Assembly: GCA_030844625.1 (NCBI GenBank)
Contig: JAUUNJ010000002.1
Coordinates: forward strand, 1 to 34,682
Length of the DNA stretch: 34,682 nt
Origin: Roseburia sp.
GTDB taxonomy: Bacteria > Bacillota > Clostridia > Lachnospirales > Lachnospiraceae
Reading direction: 5' to 3'
The position numbers were made by a program, and so were the translations under genes. Under the pieces are notes generated by a model. It saw nothing but the letters and a program-made list of their open reading frames with translations, did not search any database and was not told where the DNA came from. Of the stretch, positions 1 to 7,456 are shown one piece after another. Positions within the stretch are counted from its first letter, which is position 1, and every line of letters begins with the position of its first letter.

Positions 1-2
1 AG

Positions 3-614
3 AAGGCAGGATATGAACCGGAGAAAGATTTTATGATTGCAATGGATGCAGCATCAAGTGAATGGAAGGGAACAAAAAAGGGAGAATACATATTGCCGAA
101 GGCAGGAACAAAATTCACTACATCAGAGCTGATTGAGCACTGGAAGAAAATTGTAGAAAAATACCCAATAATATCCATTGAAGACGCACTGGATGAAGAA
201 GACTGGGAAGGATGGGAACTCTTAACAAAGGAACTTGGCGACAAAGTACAGTTGGTTGGCGATGATTTGTTTGTTACGAACACAGAGAGGTTAAAGAAAG
301 GAATCCAGCAGGGATGTGGAAATTCAATTCTTATTAAACTGAATCAGATCGGTTCAGTATCTGAGACCCTTGAGGCTATAAAGATGGCTCATAAGGCGGG
401 GTACACAGCAATATCATCACATCGTTCAGGGGAAACCGAGGATACTACCATTGCAGACCTTGCAGTTGCTTTAAATACCTGCCAGATTAAAACAGGAGCA
501 CCGAGCAGAACAGAAAGAGTTGCAAAATATAATCAACTGCTTCGAATAGAGGAAGAACTTGGGGATGGCGGTGTGTATCCGGGAATAAATGCATTTAATG
601 TAAAAAGAAAATAA
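3..614 (+). CDS. eno: Enolase (phosphopyruvate hydratase), C-terminal half, 5' end outside window
   Basis: Enolase interconverts 2-phosphoglycerate and phosphoenolpyruvate in glycolysis. The reading frame is open from base 3, so only about 203 C-terminal residues of a roughly 430-residue enzyme are visible. Recognisable elements in order are the metal ligand in AMDAASSEW, the metal ligand in [20 protein letters not shown] with the third metal-binding Asp, the catalytic Lys in LIKLNQIG, the substrate-binding [10 protein letters not shown] block, and the terminal [22 protein letters not shown] block. The C-terminus carries a short extra tail ending in NVKRK. The ATG at 33 is internal and not the start. 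The next gene begins 17 bases downstream on the same strand, so cotranscription is plausible. Identification is by direct recognition of the family motifs. Confidence 0.97.
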   Translation, partial: KAGYEPEKDFMIAMDAASSEWKGTKKGEYILPKAGTKFTTSELIEHWKKIVEKYPIISIEDALDEEDWEGWELLTKELGDKVQLVGDDLFVTNTERLKKGIQQGCGNSILIKLNQIGSVSETLEAIKMAHKAGYTAISSHRSGETEDTTIADLAVALNTCQIKTGAPSRTERVAKYNQLLRIEEELGDGGVYPGINAFNVKRK

Positions 615-631
615 TTTGTTGTGGTGATGAT

Positions 632-1219
632 ATGCCGATACAGGAAATAATGAGATTGAGGAACTCCTGCAGTGAAGAGATGAGAATGTCCGTACAGCTT
701 GCCATACACTGCGCACCGCTTTTAAGAGGAAGTAAAATGGCAAACATAATCACTGTTTCTGCTGAAGAATTTTCAGAGGTGGGAAAGCTCCTGACAGGAA
801 CAAATATTTCATATCTATTTTTGAAATCAGGGGAAGAAAGAGTGATATTATATTTATATCGCCATAATCAACTGAAAGAATATTTGTTTGAAAAAGATGT
901 GAGAGAGTTTTTAAAGTCATATGGATATGATGGGGAAAATATGGATGAAATGCTTAATATGCTATCCCAAAGGGTTATGTTATATGGAGGCAAAAAAATA
1001 GAATTTCCTCACGAGATAGGTATCTTTTTAGGTTATCCCCTTATTGATGTGCAAGGATATCTGAAAAATTCAGGAAAAAACTTTGAACATTCAGGATATT
1101 GGAAAGTTTATCATAATGTACAGGGGGCAAAAAATCTGTTCAGACAGTATGATAAAGAGCGAGAAGTGACGTTGCAGGAAATAATAGCAGGAAAAACTAT
1201 AAGGGAAATAGCAGTATAA
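632..1219 (+). CDS. DUF3793 family protein, function unknown
   Basis: This 195-residue soluble protein has the look of the DUF3793 family: an early segment QLAIHCAPLLRGSKMANI, a central KEYLFEKDVREFLKSYGY region, and the hallmark FPHEIGIFLGYPLIDVQGYL followed by GYWKVYHN. No catalytic motif or membrane segment is visible. Family members in Clostridia are often encoded beside flavodoxins or iron-related genes, and here a flavodoxin follows 55 bases downstream, which hints at a redox or iron-linked role (inference only). The start is uncertain. ATG 632 follows a weak GGTGATGAT Shine-Dalgarno. ATG codons at 680 and 686, just before the conserved block, are alternatives that would remove about 16-18 residues. 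Confidence 0.85.
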   Translation: MPIQEIMRLRNSCSEEMRMSVQLAIHCAPLLRGSKMANIITVSAEEFSEVGKLLTGTNISYLFLKSGEERVILYLYRHNQLKEYLFEKDVREFLKSYGYDGENMDEMLNMLSQRVMLYGGKKIEFPHEIGIFLGYPLIDVQGYLKNSGKNFEHSGYWKVYHNVQGAKNLFRQYDKEREVTLQEIIAGKTIREIAV

Positions 1220-1274
1220 ATATTTCAAAAGGAAAGAAATAACATGTACGCGTGGTACGCAGAAAGGAAATAGA

Positions 1275-1712
1275 ATGAGTAAGGTTAATATTGTTTATTG
1301 GAGTGGAACAGGAAATACAGAGGCGATGGCAAACTATATTGCTCAAGGAGTTCAGGAAGCCGGAGCAGAAGGAGTTCTTCTTCCGGTTTCTGCCGCAAAT
1401 GCAGATGAGTTAAAAAAGGAAAAGGCCTTTGCGCTGGGATGTCCGTCAATGGGGGCTGAGCAGTTGGAAGAGATGGATATGGAGCCGTTTATGTGTGAAC
1501 TTGAGACAGGGATTGCCGGAAAGCAGATTGTTCTCTTTGGTTCTTATGGATGGGGAAATCAGGAATGGATGCGCGATTGGGAGCAGCGCGTTGCAGAAGC
1601 GGGAGCAACGGTAATAAACGGTGAAGGGATTGCCGTAAACGATGCGCCGGATGATGATGCGGCAGAAAGATGTAAAGATGCCGGGCGTGCATTGGCAGGA
1701 CTTGTAAAATAA
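1275..1712 (+). CDS. Flavodoxin (short chain)
   Basis: This is a 145-residue FMN electron carrier of the short-chain flavodoxin family. The phosphate-binding loop WSGTGNTEAMA lies at residues 9-19. The two FMN-flanking loops are visible as GCPSMGAEQLEE (about residues 54-65) and GSYGWGNQEWM (about residues 88-98). The start is well supported by AGAAAGGAAATAG directly before ATG 1275. It would shuttle low-potential electrons in place of ferredoxin in the cytoplasm. It is followed by a strong intrinsic terminator, so it closes the enolase/DUF3793/flavodoxin group. I cannot tell which partner it serves; the APS reductase genes lie far away in this window and a link to them would be speculation. 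Confidence 0.95.
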   Translation: MSKVNIVYWSGTGNTEAMANYIAQGVQEAGAEGVLLPVSAANADELKKEKAFALGCPSMGAEQLEEMDMEPFMCELETGIAGKQIVLFGSYGWGNQEWMRDWEQRVAEAGATVINGEGIAVNDAPDDDAAERCKDAGRALAGLVK

Positions 1713-1746
1713 TTAACTCCTTTAAAATTTTATATTGGGTTGTCCG

Positions 1747-1814
1747 TAACTGTCACAAAGTAAGGATTGGCAAAAAAGTTTTTTGTTATATTTACTTTGT
1801 GGCAGTTATTTTTT
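1747..1814 (+). terminator. Intrinsic terminator after flavodoxin
   Basis: A 17-bp stem (arms 1747-1763 and 1792-1808) has one G-U pair. Its loop itself contains a CAAAAAA/TTTTTTG hairpin, and a run of T follows at 1809-1814. It separates the flavodoxin gene from the metal-efflux operon. Confidence 0.9.
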
Positions 1815-1835
1815 ATATAAAAAAATAATATTTTC

Positions 1836-1863
1836 TTGACATGTATTATAGAAGTGCTATAAT
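1836..1863 (+). promoter_or_regulatory. Sigma-A promoter of the metal-efflux operon
   Basis: TTGACA (1836-1841) and TATAAT (1858-1863) are separated by 16 bp, which gives a predicted start near 1870. The ArsR-type operator begins 9 bp after the -10, overlapping the start site, as expected for repression. Confidence 0.85.
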
Positions 1864-1872
1864 AAAAACAAA

Positions 1873-1894
1873 CATATGAACAAATGCTCATATG
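1873..1894 (+). promoter_or_regulatory. ArsR/SmtB-family operator
   Basis: This is an inverted repeat with arms CATATGAACA and TGCTCATATG around a 2-bp centre: 10-2-10 with one mismatch per arm pair. The ATATGAnCA...TGnTCATAT pattern is the classic 12-2-12 type operator bound by CadC/CzrA/SmtB-type sensors. Its place over the transcription start of the HMA/ATPase operon, together with a CadC-like ArsR gene downstream, makes metal-relieved repression the natural reading. Confidence 0.82.
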
Positions 1895-1922
1895 AAGATA
1901 TGTGAAAGGAAGGAATAATTAT

Positions 1923-2141
1923 ATGAAAAAGACTTATAAGATTGATGTAGATTGTGCTAATTGTGCAAATAAGATGGAGGAGGCAACAAAGAAGACATCA
2001 GGTGTAAAAGATGCAACTGTGAACTTTATGACATTAAAAATGTCTGTTGAATTTGAAGATGGAGCAGAACCTAAGGAGGTAATGCAGGAAGTATTAAAGA
2101 ATTGTAAAAAAGTGGAGGATGATTGCGAAATTTTCCTTTAA
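1923..2141 (+). CDS. Stand-alone HMA-domain metallochaperone
   Basis: This 72-residue protein consists of a single heavy-metal-associated domain. The metal-binding loop is DVDCANCANKME with the CxxC pair at residues 11 and 14. The rest follows the ferredoxin-like babbab pattern (ATVNFMTLKMSVEF, then the EVMQEVLKNCKKV helix). An upstream GTG at 1902 is in frame but overlaps the AAAGGAAGG Shine-Dalgarno, so ATG 1923 is taken as the start. It is the first gene after the ArsR-controlled promoter and precedes a P1B ATPase that has no N-terminal HMA domain of its own. It therefore probably delivers metal to that pump, or acts as its detached metal-binding domain. Confidence 0.9.
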   Translation: MKKTYKIDVDCANCANKMEEATKKTSGVKDATVNFMTLKMSVEFEDGAEPKEVMQEVLKNCKKVEDDCEIFL

Positions 2142-2170
2142 ATTTATGAAGAATCACATGAAAAATATAA

Positions 2171-2207
2171 TAACGGGAGAAACTTTATATAATGGTTTCT
2201 CTCGTTA
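2171..2207 (+). other. Intercistronic stem-loop between HMA gene and ATPase
   Basis: A 13-bp stem (about 2171-2183 with 2195-2207, one G-U pair) closes an 11-base loop. No T-run follows, so it is unlikely to be a full terminator. It more likely stabilises the upstream small-gene mRNA or sets the chaperone/pump ratio by processing or partial attenuation (inference). Confidence 0.6.
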
Positions 2208-2246
2208 ACTATATATAGAAGCACTTTTAAGGAGAGTGGATTATAT

Positions 2247-4118
2247 ATGAAAAAAAAGCAGAAAAAAGTATTAATTCGAATTATTGTTGCGGCATTACTG
2301 ATTATTGTGCTCTCATTGTTACCGTTAAAAGGATATCTAGAATTCTTATTGTTTATGATACCATATCTTACCATTGGATATGATATTCTCATAAAAGCGG
2401 TTAAGGGTATTTTAAACAGGCAGGTTTTTGACGAAAACTTTCTTATGGCAGTTGCCACTGTGGGAGCTATTGCTCTCGGTGATTATAAAGAGGGCGTAGC
2501 AGTTATGCTTTTCTATCAGATTGGTGAATTGTTCCAGAGCTATGCAGTGGGAAAAAGCCGAAGAAATATAAGTGAACTTATGGATATAAGACCTGATTAT
2601 GCTAATATTGAAAATCAGGATGGCGGACTGGAACAGGTGGATCCGGATGAAGTAGAAATTGGAAGTATTATCGTAGTAAAGCCGGGCGAAAAAATACCAA
2701 TTGACGGTATTATAACAGAAGGAAAAACAACACTGAATACAAGTGCCCTGACAGGGGAAAGTGTTCCGAGAAAAGTCAGTGAGGGGGATGAGGTAATCAG
2801 TGGTTGTATCAATATGACAGGTGTTATGAAAATAAAGACCATAAGAGAATTTGGCGAATCTACAGTATCAAAAATTTTGGATCTGGTGGAAAATGCCAGT
2901 TCAAAAAAATCAAGGTCTGAGAATTTTATAACAAAATTTGCCAGATATTATACACCGGCGGTATGCTACGGCGCAGTTGCACTTGCCATTTTGCCACCGG
3001 TTGTCAGAATGGCATTTCTGGGAATTGCACCTGAGTGGGGAGATTGGATTTTCAGAGCTTTAACATTTCTTGTTATAAGCTGTCCATGTGCTCTGGTAAT
3101 CAGCATTCCTCTTAGCTTTTTTGCAGGAATCGGCGGTGCAAGCAATGCCGGTGTTCTTGTAAAAGGGTCCAATTATCTGGAGACTCTTTCCCAGACAAAA
3201 TACGTGGTCTTTGATAAAACCGGAACTATGACAGAAGGCGTTTTTGAAGTAAGTGGAGTTCATCACAATACAATGAGCCGTGAAAAACTTTTGGAGTATG
3301 CGGCTCTGGCAGAAAGTTTTTCAGATCATCCTATCAGTAAAAGTCTTAAAAAGGCTTACGGAATGCCGGTTGACAAAAACAGGGTTACGGATGTGGAGGA
3401 AATCAGCGGAAACGGTGTCATGGCAAAGGTGGATGGAATTGTTGTGGCAGCAGGGAATGCCAAGCTGATGAAAAGAATAGGTGTAGAGTATGATGAGTGT
3501 CACAGTGTGGGAACTGTTGTCCATATGGCAGTAGATGGAGTTTATGCCGGACACATTCTTATATCTGATGTTATGAAACCGAATGCCAAAAAAGCAATAC
3601 AGACATTGAAAAAGACCGGAGTTAAAAAGACAGTAATGCTTACCGGAGATATGAGGAAAGTTGCGGAGCATGTGGCATCGGAACTTGGAATTGATGAGGT
3701 TTACAGCGAACTTCTTCCTGCCGATAAGGTGAATAAAATAGAAACCATTATTGCAGAAAAGAATGAAAAGGAAAAAGTTGCATTCGTAGGAGATGGAATT
3801 AATGATGCTCCGGTACTTTCCAGAGCTGATGTGGGAATTGCAATGGGAGCGCTGGGGTCAGACGCGGCAATTGAGGCAGCAGACATTGTTCTTATGGATG
3901 ATGATCCTTTGAAAATTTCCAAAGCAATCAGAATCTCAAGGAAGTGTATCCGCATTGTATATGAAAATATTTATTTTGCCATAGGAATTAAAGCTGTGTG
4001 CCTTATTCTGGGCGCTATCGGAATTGCAAATATGTGGGCAGCCATTTTTGCAGATGTGGGAGTAATGGTTATTGCAGTTTTAAATGCAATCAGAGCATTG
4101 AATGTTAAAAAATTATAG
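2247..4118 (+). CDS. P1B-type heavy-metal ATPase, Zn/Cd/Pb efflux class
   Basis: This 623-residue membrane pump would export divalent soft metals using ATP. It starts with a basic segment and two hydrophobic stretches, with no N-terminal HMA domain. It then shows the TGES actuator motif (SALTGESVP), the transmembrane metal site CPC at residues 279-281, the phosphorylation motif DKTGT at 323-327, the HP motif at 361-362 (SDHPISKSL) and the hinge GDGINDAP at 515-522. An aspartate in the last membrane helix (FADVG, D603) together with CPC is the signature of the ZntA/CadA Zn/Cd/Pb subgroup rather than copper pumps. The start ATG 2247 follows AAGGAGAG. It lies in an operon with the HMA chaperone and is followed by a terminator and then the ArsR gene. 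Substrate class is inferred from motifs; the exact metal is unknown. Confidence 0.95.
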   Translation: MKKKQKKVLIRIIVAALLIIVLSLLPLKGYLEFLLFMIPYLTIGYDILIKAVKGILNRQVFDENFLMAVATVGAIALGDYKEGVAVMLFYQIGELFQSYAVGKSRRNISELMDIRPDYANIENQDGGLEQVDPDEVEIGSIIVVKPGEKIPIDGIITEGKTTLNTSALTGESVPRKVSEGDEVISGCINMTGVMKIKTIREFGESTVSKILDLVENASSKKSRSENFITKFARYYTPAVCYGAVALAILPPVVRMAFLGIAPEWGDWIFRALTFLVISCPCALVISIPLSFFAGIGGASNAGVLVKGSNYLETLSQTKYVVFDKTGTMTEGVFEVSGVHHNTMSREKLLEYAALAESFSDHPISKSLKKAYGMPVDKNRVTDVEEISGNGVMAKVDGIVVAAGNAKLMKRIGVEYDECHSVGTVVHMAVDGVYAGHILISDVMKPNAKKAIQTLKKTGVKKTVMLTGDMRKVAEHVASELGIDEVYSELLPADKVNKIETIIAEKNEKEKVAFVGDGINDAPVLSRADVGIAMGALGSDAAIEAADIVLMDDDPLKISKAIRISRKCIRIVYENIYFAIGIKAVCLILGAIGIANMWAAIFADVGVMVIAVLNAIRALNVKKL

Positions 4119-4144
4119 GTATAATATAAATAGAGGGAAAAGCA

Positions 4145-4180
4145 ATCGCTTGGGGTTTTGGTGTCCCAAGCGATACTTTT
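4145..4180 (+). terminator. Intrinsic terminator after the metal ATPase
   Basis: A perfect 10-bp stem, ATCGCTTGGG (4145-4154) with CCCAAGCGAT (4165-4174), is followed by ACTTTT. It sits between the ATPase and arsR, so arsR may depend on readthrough or on its own weak promoter. Confidence 0.82.
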
Positions 4181-4242
4181 ATACAATAAAGTGAATTTTG
4201 AAACTTAAAAATATTGGGATGAAATTAAAAGAGGAGAATATT

Positions 4243-4605
4243 ATGGATAGAAATGATATAGAATGTTGCGAAACAGAAGAGCTTCATGAAGAATTGCTGG
4301 AAATCGTTAATGAAAAGATGCCGGCTGAGGAAGAATTATATGATTTGGCAGAATTATTTAAGGTGTTTGGAGACTCTACCAGAATCCGTATTTTGTTTGT
4401 TCTATTCGAAGCCGAAGTATGTGTTTGTGATTTGGCAGAGGCACTTAATATGACACAGTCAGCCATCTCTCATCAATTAAGAATACTGAAACAGAATAAA
4501 CTGGTCAAAAGCAGAAGAGAGGGAAAATCTATTTTTTATTCTCTGGCTGATTCTCACGTAAGAACGATTATTAATCAGGGATTGGAGCATATAGAAGAAG
4601 ATTAA
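4243..4605 (+). CDS. ArsR/SmtB-family metal-sensing repressor, CadC/CzrA-like
   Basis: This 120-residue winged-helix repressor would leave its operator when it binds metal. The HTH core is LAEALNMTQSAISHQLRILKQNKLV (about residues 64-88), followed by the REGKSIFYSL wing. Two metal sites can be read. The alpha3N-type site is formed by Cys pairs at the N-terminus (C8, C9) and in VCVCD (C60, C62). The alpha5 site has D103, H105, H116 and E119, with the same spacing as the CadC/CzrA dimer-interface zinc site. Having both resembles CadC, a Cd/Pb/Zn sensor. ATG 4243 is chosen because GAGGAG lies just upstream; the in-frame TTG at 4198 has no ribosome-binding site. Its likely target is the inverted repeat at 1873-1894. 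Confidence 0.94.
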   Translation: MDRNDIECCETEELHEELLEIVNEKMPAEEELYDLAELFKVFGDSTRIRILFVLFEAEVCVCDLAEALNMTQSAISHQLRILKQNKLVKSRREGKSIFYSLADSHVRTIINQGLEHIEED

Positions 4606-4771
4606 TGGATAATGCATTTGGAAGTAAGTGGCTTATCTGTTCTATTTGCAACTGCAGTCTTATCAGGGCTGTAAATTATTAAGAAAAAAAATCTATTATT
4701 TAAACTTAAGTCAACTTGGCGTATAATATTGCTATAATAATTATATGAAGAGTGAGAAGAGAGGTGTTTCC

Positions 4772-5725
4772 ATGGGAAATAAAATAGAAACAGAGATTGC
4801 AGATATTGTGGGAAACATTTTGGAAGATTATCAGAATGGAAGAACGATAGATCAAATAGAAATTTTTGATCAGCCTGACACAGAGATTGTGGTGGATATG
4901 ATCGATAAACTGTTAAAAATAATTTTTCCGGGGTTTTTCCGGGATAAATCTTATCGATTCTATAATATGAACAGCCGTCTGACTGTTCTGATCGAGGATG
5001 TAATGTTTAATCTGAACCGTCAGATTGCAACTGCCCTAAGGCAGATCCCGGATCATATGAACATGCAGGATGAGGAGAGAATTGTTAAAGCAGAGAGACT
5101 TTGCCTTGAGTTCTTTAAGAAAATCCCCAAAATCAGAGAATATGTGGAGACGGATGTGCAGGCTTTTTTTGATGGTGATCCTGCAGCATATAATAGAAAT
5201 GAGATTATACTTTCCTATCCGGGACTGTATGCCATTACAGTAAATCGAATAGCCCATGAATTATTTTTGCTGTCAGTTCCGTTGATTCCGAGAATTATGA
5301 CGGAGCATGCACACAGCAAGACCGGAATTGACATTCATCCCGGTGCTACCATTGGCAAATACTTTTTTATTGACCATGGAACAGGTATTGTTGTGGGTGA
5401 AACCACAATTATAGGAGAAAATGTGAAAGTATATCAGGGTGTGACCATTGGAGCTTTATCCACAAGAGGTGGACAGCGGTTAAAAGGTGTCAAAAGGCAT
5501 CCTACCATCGAAGATAATGTTACAATTTATTCCGGAGCATCCATTCTTGGAGGAGAGACCCTTATAGGAAAGGGATCTGTTATTGGAAGTAATGCGTTTA
5601 TTACCAGTTCCATTGCTCCGGGTACACGGGTAAGCATCAAGAATCAGGAACTGAATATGAAATCGGGAAATGATGTTCAGGCAACGGATTTTAATCAGGA
5701 TGAAGCATGGTTTTATGTGATATAG
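4772..5725 (+). CDS. cysE: Serine O-acetyltransferase, EpsC-like long form
   Basis: This enzyme transfers acetyl from acetyl-CoA to L-serine, making O-acetylserine, the acceptor for sulfide in cysteine synthesis. It has 317 residues, with a long alpha-helical N-terminal region (to about residue 190) followed by a left-handed beta-helix of hexapeptide repeats. The catalytic blocks DIHPGATIG, DHGTGIVVGETTIIGENV and VKRHPTIEDNVTI correspond to the two active-site histidines of SAT enzymes. The GALSTRGGQRLKG insertion is typical of the EpsC-type clade. ATG 4772 is preferred over ATG 4745 because AAGAGAGG lies 7 bases upstream of it, and a TATAAT at 4733-4738 would put transcription start near 4745. 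It is the first sulfur gene of the window. O-acetylserine level is also the signal read by CymR-type systems, of which a candidate regulator lies at 8423. Confidence 0.93.
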   Translation: MGNKIETEIADIVGNILEDYQNGRTIDQIEIFDQPDTEIVVDMIDKLLKIIFPGFFRDKSYRFYNMNSRLTVLIEDVMFNLNRQIATALRQIPDHMNMQDEERIVKAERLCLEFFKKIPKIREYVETDVQAFFDGDPAAYNRNEIILSYPGLYAITVNRIAHELFLLSVPLIPRIMTEHAHSKTGIDIHPGATIGKYFFIDHGTGIVVGETTIIGENVKVYQGVTIGALSTRGGQRLKGVKRHPTIEDNVTIYSGASILGGETLIGKGSVIGSNAFITSSIAPGTRVSIKNQELNMKSGNDVQATDFNQDEAWFYVI

Positions 5726-5812
5726 GATTAAAGGAAAAGAATGGATGTTATAATTTTACTTTTGCTGCCTGAATTTATATAGAATGCAAAAACTGTAAAT
5801 TAACAAAGAATT

Positions 5813-5870
5813 AAGCGTGCCATTGTCAATGTGGGAAGAAAAATACATTGTACGGCTGGTGCGCTTTTTT
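5813..5870 (+). terminator. Branched intrinsic terminator after cysE
   Basis: An outer AAGCG/CGCTT stem (5813-5817 with 5862-5866), an inner GCC/GGC pair and a CAATGT/ACATTG hairpin (5827-5832 with 5845-5850) form an interrupted stem ending in a six-T run. The bulges make it less regular than a standard terminator, but its position after cysE and before a promoter fits. Confidence 0.65.
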
Positions 5871-5889
5871 GTATTTACTAAATATTTAT

Positions 5890-5918
5890 TTGACACTTTG
5901 GCATAGTAAGGTTACAAT
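5890..5918 (+). promoter_or_regulatory. Sigma-A promoter of the HD-domain gene
   Basis: TTGACA (5890-5895), a 17-bp spacer and TACAAT (5913-5918). The palindromic box at 5919-5935 directly abuts the -10, so a bound regulator would block initiation. Confidence 0.85.
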
Positions 5919-5935
5919 CCTAGTAGCCTGATAGG
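5919..5935 (+). promoter_or_regulatory. CCTA-N9-TAGG operator, copy 1 (candidate Rrf2/CymR-like box)
   Basis: CCTAGTAGCCTGATAGG is an imperfect palindrome (CCTA...TAGG) that closely matches the copy in front of the Rrf2 gene at 8389-8405 in both sequence and 9-bp spacing. Sharing between two promoters of one locus, one of them that of the regulator gene itself, suggests an Rrf2 target site. Confidence 0.6.
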
Positions 5936-5976
5936 AATAAAAGAATTTACGAAAAATTATCATGGAGGTATGAATT

Positions 5977-6564
5977 ATGAAAGTACATATTTCAAGAGAG
6001 AAGGCATTTGAACTATTAAAAAAATATAATAAGGAGCCATTTCATATACAGCATGCATTGACAGTGGAGGGTGTTATGAAGTGGTATGCCAGGGAATTAG
6101 GGTATGGAGAGGATGCAGAATATTGGGGTATCGTAGGTTTATTACATGACATTGATTTTGAACAGTATCCGGATCAGCATTGCATTAAAGCACCCCAATT
6201 ATTGAGAGAAGGCGGAGTGGGAGAGGATATTATACACGCAGTGTGCAGTCACGGCTATGAGCTGACTGTCGATGTTAAGCCGGAGCATGAAATGGAAAAG
6301 GTTTTGTATGCGGTAGATGAACTTACAGGACTGATTGGAGCAGCAGCTTTAATGAGACCATCAAAAAGTGTTCAGGATATGGAAGTGAAATCTGTGAAAA
6401 AGAAATATAAAAGTGTAAATTTTGCTGCAGGATGTTCCAGAGAGGTAATACAAAGGGGTGCAGATATGCTGGGATATGAACTGAGTGATTTGATTGGAAA
6501 GACGATTCTGGCAATGAGGTCCTGTGAACAGGAAATAGCAGATTTTATGACCTCTTTTGAATAA
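5977..6564 (+). CDS. HD-domain protein (HDIG-type phosphohydrolase)
   Basis: This 195-residue soluble protein is built around an HD metal-dependent phosphohydrolase fold. The visible ligands are H26 in HIQHAL, the H57-D58 doublet in GLLHDIDFE, a further His in VCSHGYE (H92) and D114 in YAVDELTGL. This HD-superfamily group of stand-alone clostridial proteins has no assigned substrate; nucleotides or other phosphomonoesters are possible. ATG 5977 follows ATGGAGGT. It has its own promoter with a CCTA-N9-TAGG box shared with the Rrf2 regulator gene, which ties an otherwise generic hydrolase to the sulfur/cysteine control circuit (inference). TcdA follows 60 bases downstream with no obvious terminator between. 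Confidence 0.88.
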   Translation: MKVHISREKAFELLKKYNKEPFHIQHALTVEGVMKWYARELGYGEDAEYWGIVGLLHDIDFEQYPDQHCIKAPQLLREGGVGEDIIHAVCSHGYELTVDVKPEHEMEKVLYAVDELTGLIGAAALMRPSKSVQDMEVKSVKKKYKSVNFAAGCSREVIQRGADMLGYELSDLIGKTILAMRSCEQEIADFMTSFE

Positions 6565-6624
6565 GATATAGGTATAATAGATTTACATAATTTTGAGTAA
6601 TTATAGTATAAATATGGAGGAAAG

Positions 6625-7407
6625 ATGTTAAATCAATTTTCAAGAACAGAATTATTAATTGGAAAAGAAAATATGGAGCGTCTTAAGAATGCCAGAGTGG
6701 CGGTATTTGGCATTGGCGGAGTGGGAGGATATACAGTTGAGGCACTGGCAAGAAGCGGAGTGGGCACATTAGATTTGATTGATGATGACAAGGTCTGTCT
6801 TACCAATATTAACCGTCAGATTATAGCGACAAGAAGAACTGTCGGACAATATAAGGTGGATGTGGAAAAAGAACGAATTCTGGATATTAACCCGGATGCA
6901 GTTGTGAATACGCATAAGACTTTTTATATGCCGGATACAGCAGACCAGTTTGATTTTACACAGTATGATTATGTGGTGGATGCCATTGATACGGTGACGG
7001 GGAAGATTCAACTGGTGCTTGCAGCCCAGGAGGCGGGTGTGCCAATCATCAGTTCTATGGGTGCCGGAAATAAAATGGATCCCACAGCCTTTGAGGTGGC
7101 AGATATATATAAGACATCTGTCTGTCCGTTAGCAAAAGTTATGAGACGTGAACTGAAAAAACGTGGCGTAAAAAAATTGAAAGTTGTTTATTCCAGAGAA
7201 AAGGCATTAATCCCCATAGATGATATGGCAATCAACTGCAGGACAAACTGTATCTGTCCTCCGGGAACAGAGAGAAAGTGTACACAGAGACGGCAGGTTC
7301 CGGGCAGCAATGGATTTGTTCCATCAGTAGTGGGACTCATTATGGGAGGAGAAGTGATAAAAGATTTATCTGATCCGAAATATATGGCCCAGTGTAATCC
7401 ACAGTAG
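6625..7407 (+). CDS. tcdA: tRNA threonylcarbamoyladenosine dehydratase (TcdA/CsdL)
   Basis: This 260-residue E1-like enzyme would cyclise N6-threonylcarbamoyladenosine at position 37 of tRNA to the hydantoin form, using ATP. The adenylation-domain nucleotide loop GIGGVG is at residues 29-34. It is followed by LIDDDKVCLTNINRQ, the E1-like D..N.NRQ motif, DAIDTVTGK, and the family-specific tail CICPPGTERKC then PGSNGFVPSVVGLIMGGEVI. The start is supported by TGGAGGAAAG immediately upstream. The gene lies between the HD gene and larE on the same strand. In E. coli the homologue works with the CsdA/CsdE sulfur-relay pair; no CsdA or CsdE is seen here, but LarE, a sulfur-transfer enzyme, is the next gene. 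Confidence 0.93.
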   Translation: MLNQFSRTELLIGKENMERLKNARVAVFGIGGVGGYTVEALARSGVGTLDLIDDDKVCLTNINRQIIATRRTVGQYKVDVEKERILDINPDAVVNTHKTFYMPDTADQFDFTQYDYVVDAIDTVTGKIQLVLAAQEAGVPIISSMGAGNKMDPTAFEVADIYKTSVCPLAKVMRRELKKRGVKKLKVVYSREKALIPIDDMAINCRTNCICPPGTERKCTQRRQVPGSNGFVPSVVGLIMGGEVIKDLSDPKYMAQCNPQ

Positions 7408-7456
7408 TTTCTGTAAGGATAGAATATTGGGATTAACAGGAGGCAGAGAGGGCAAT

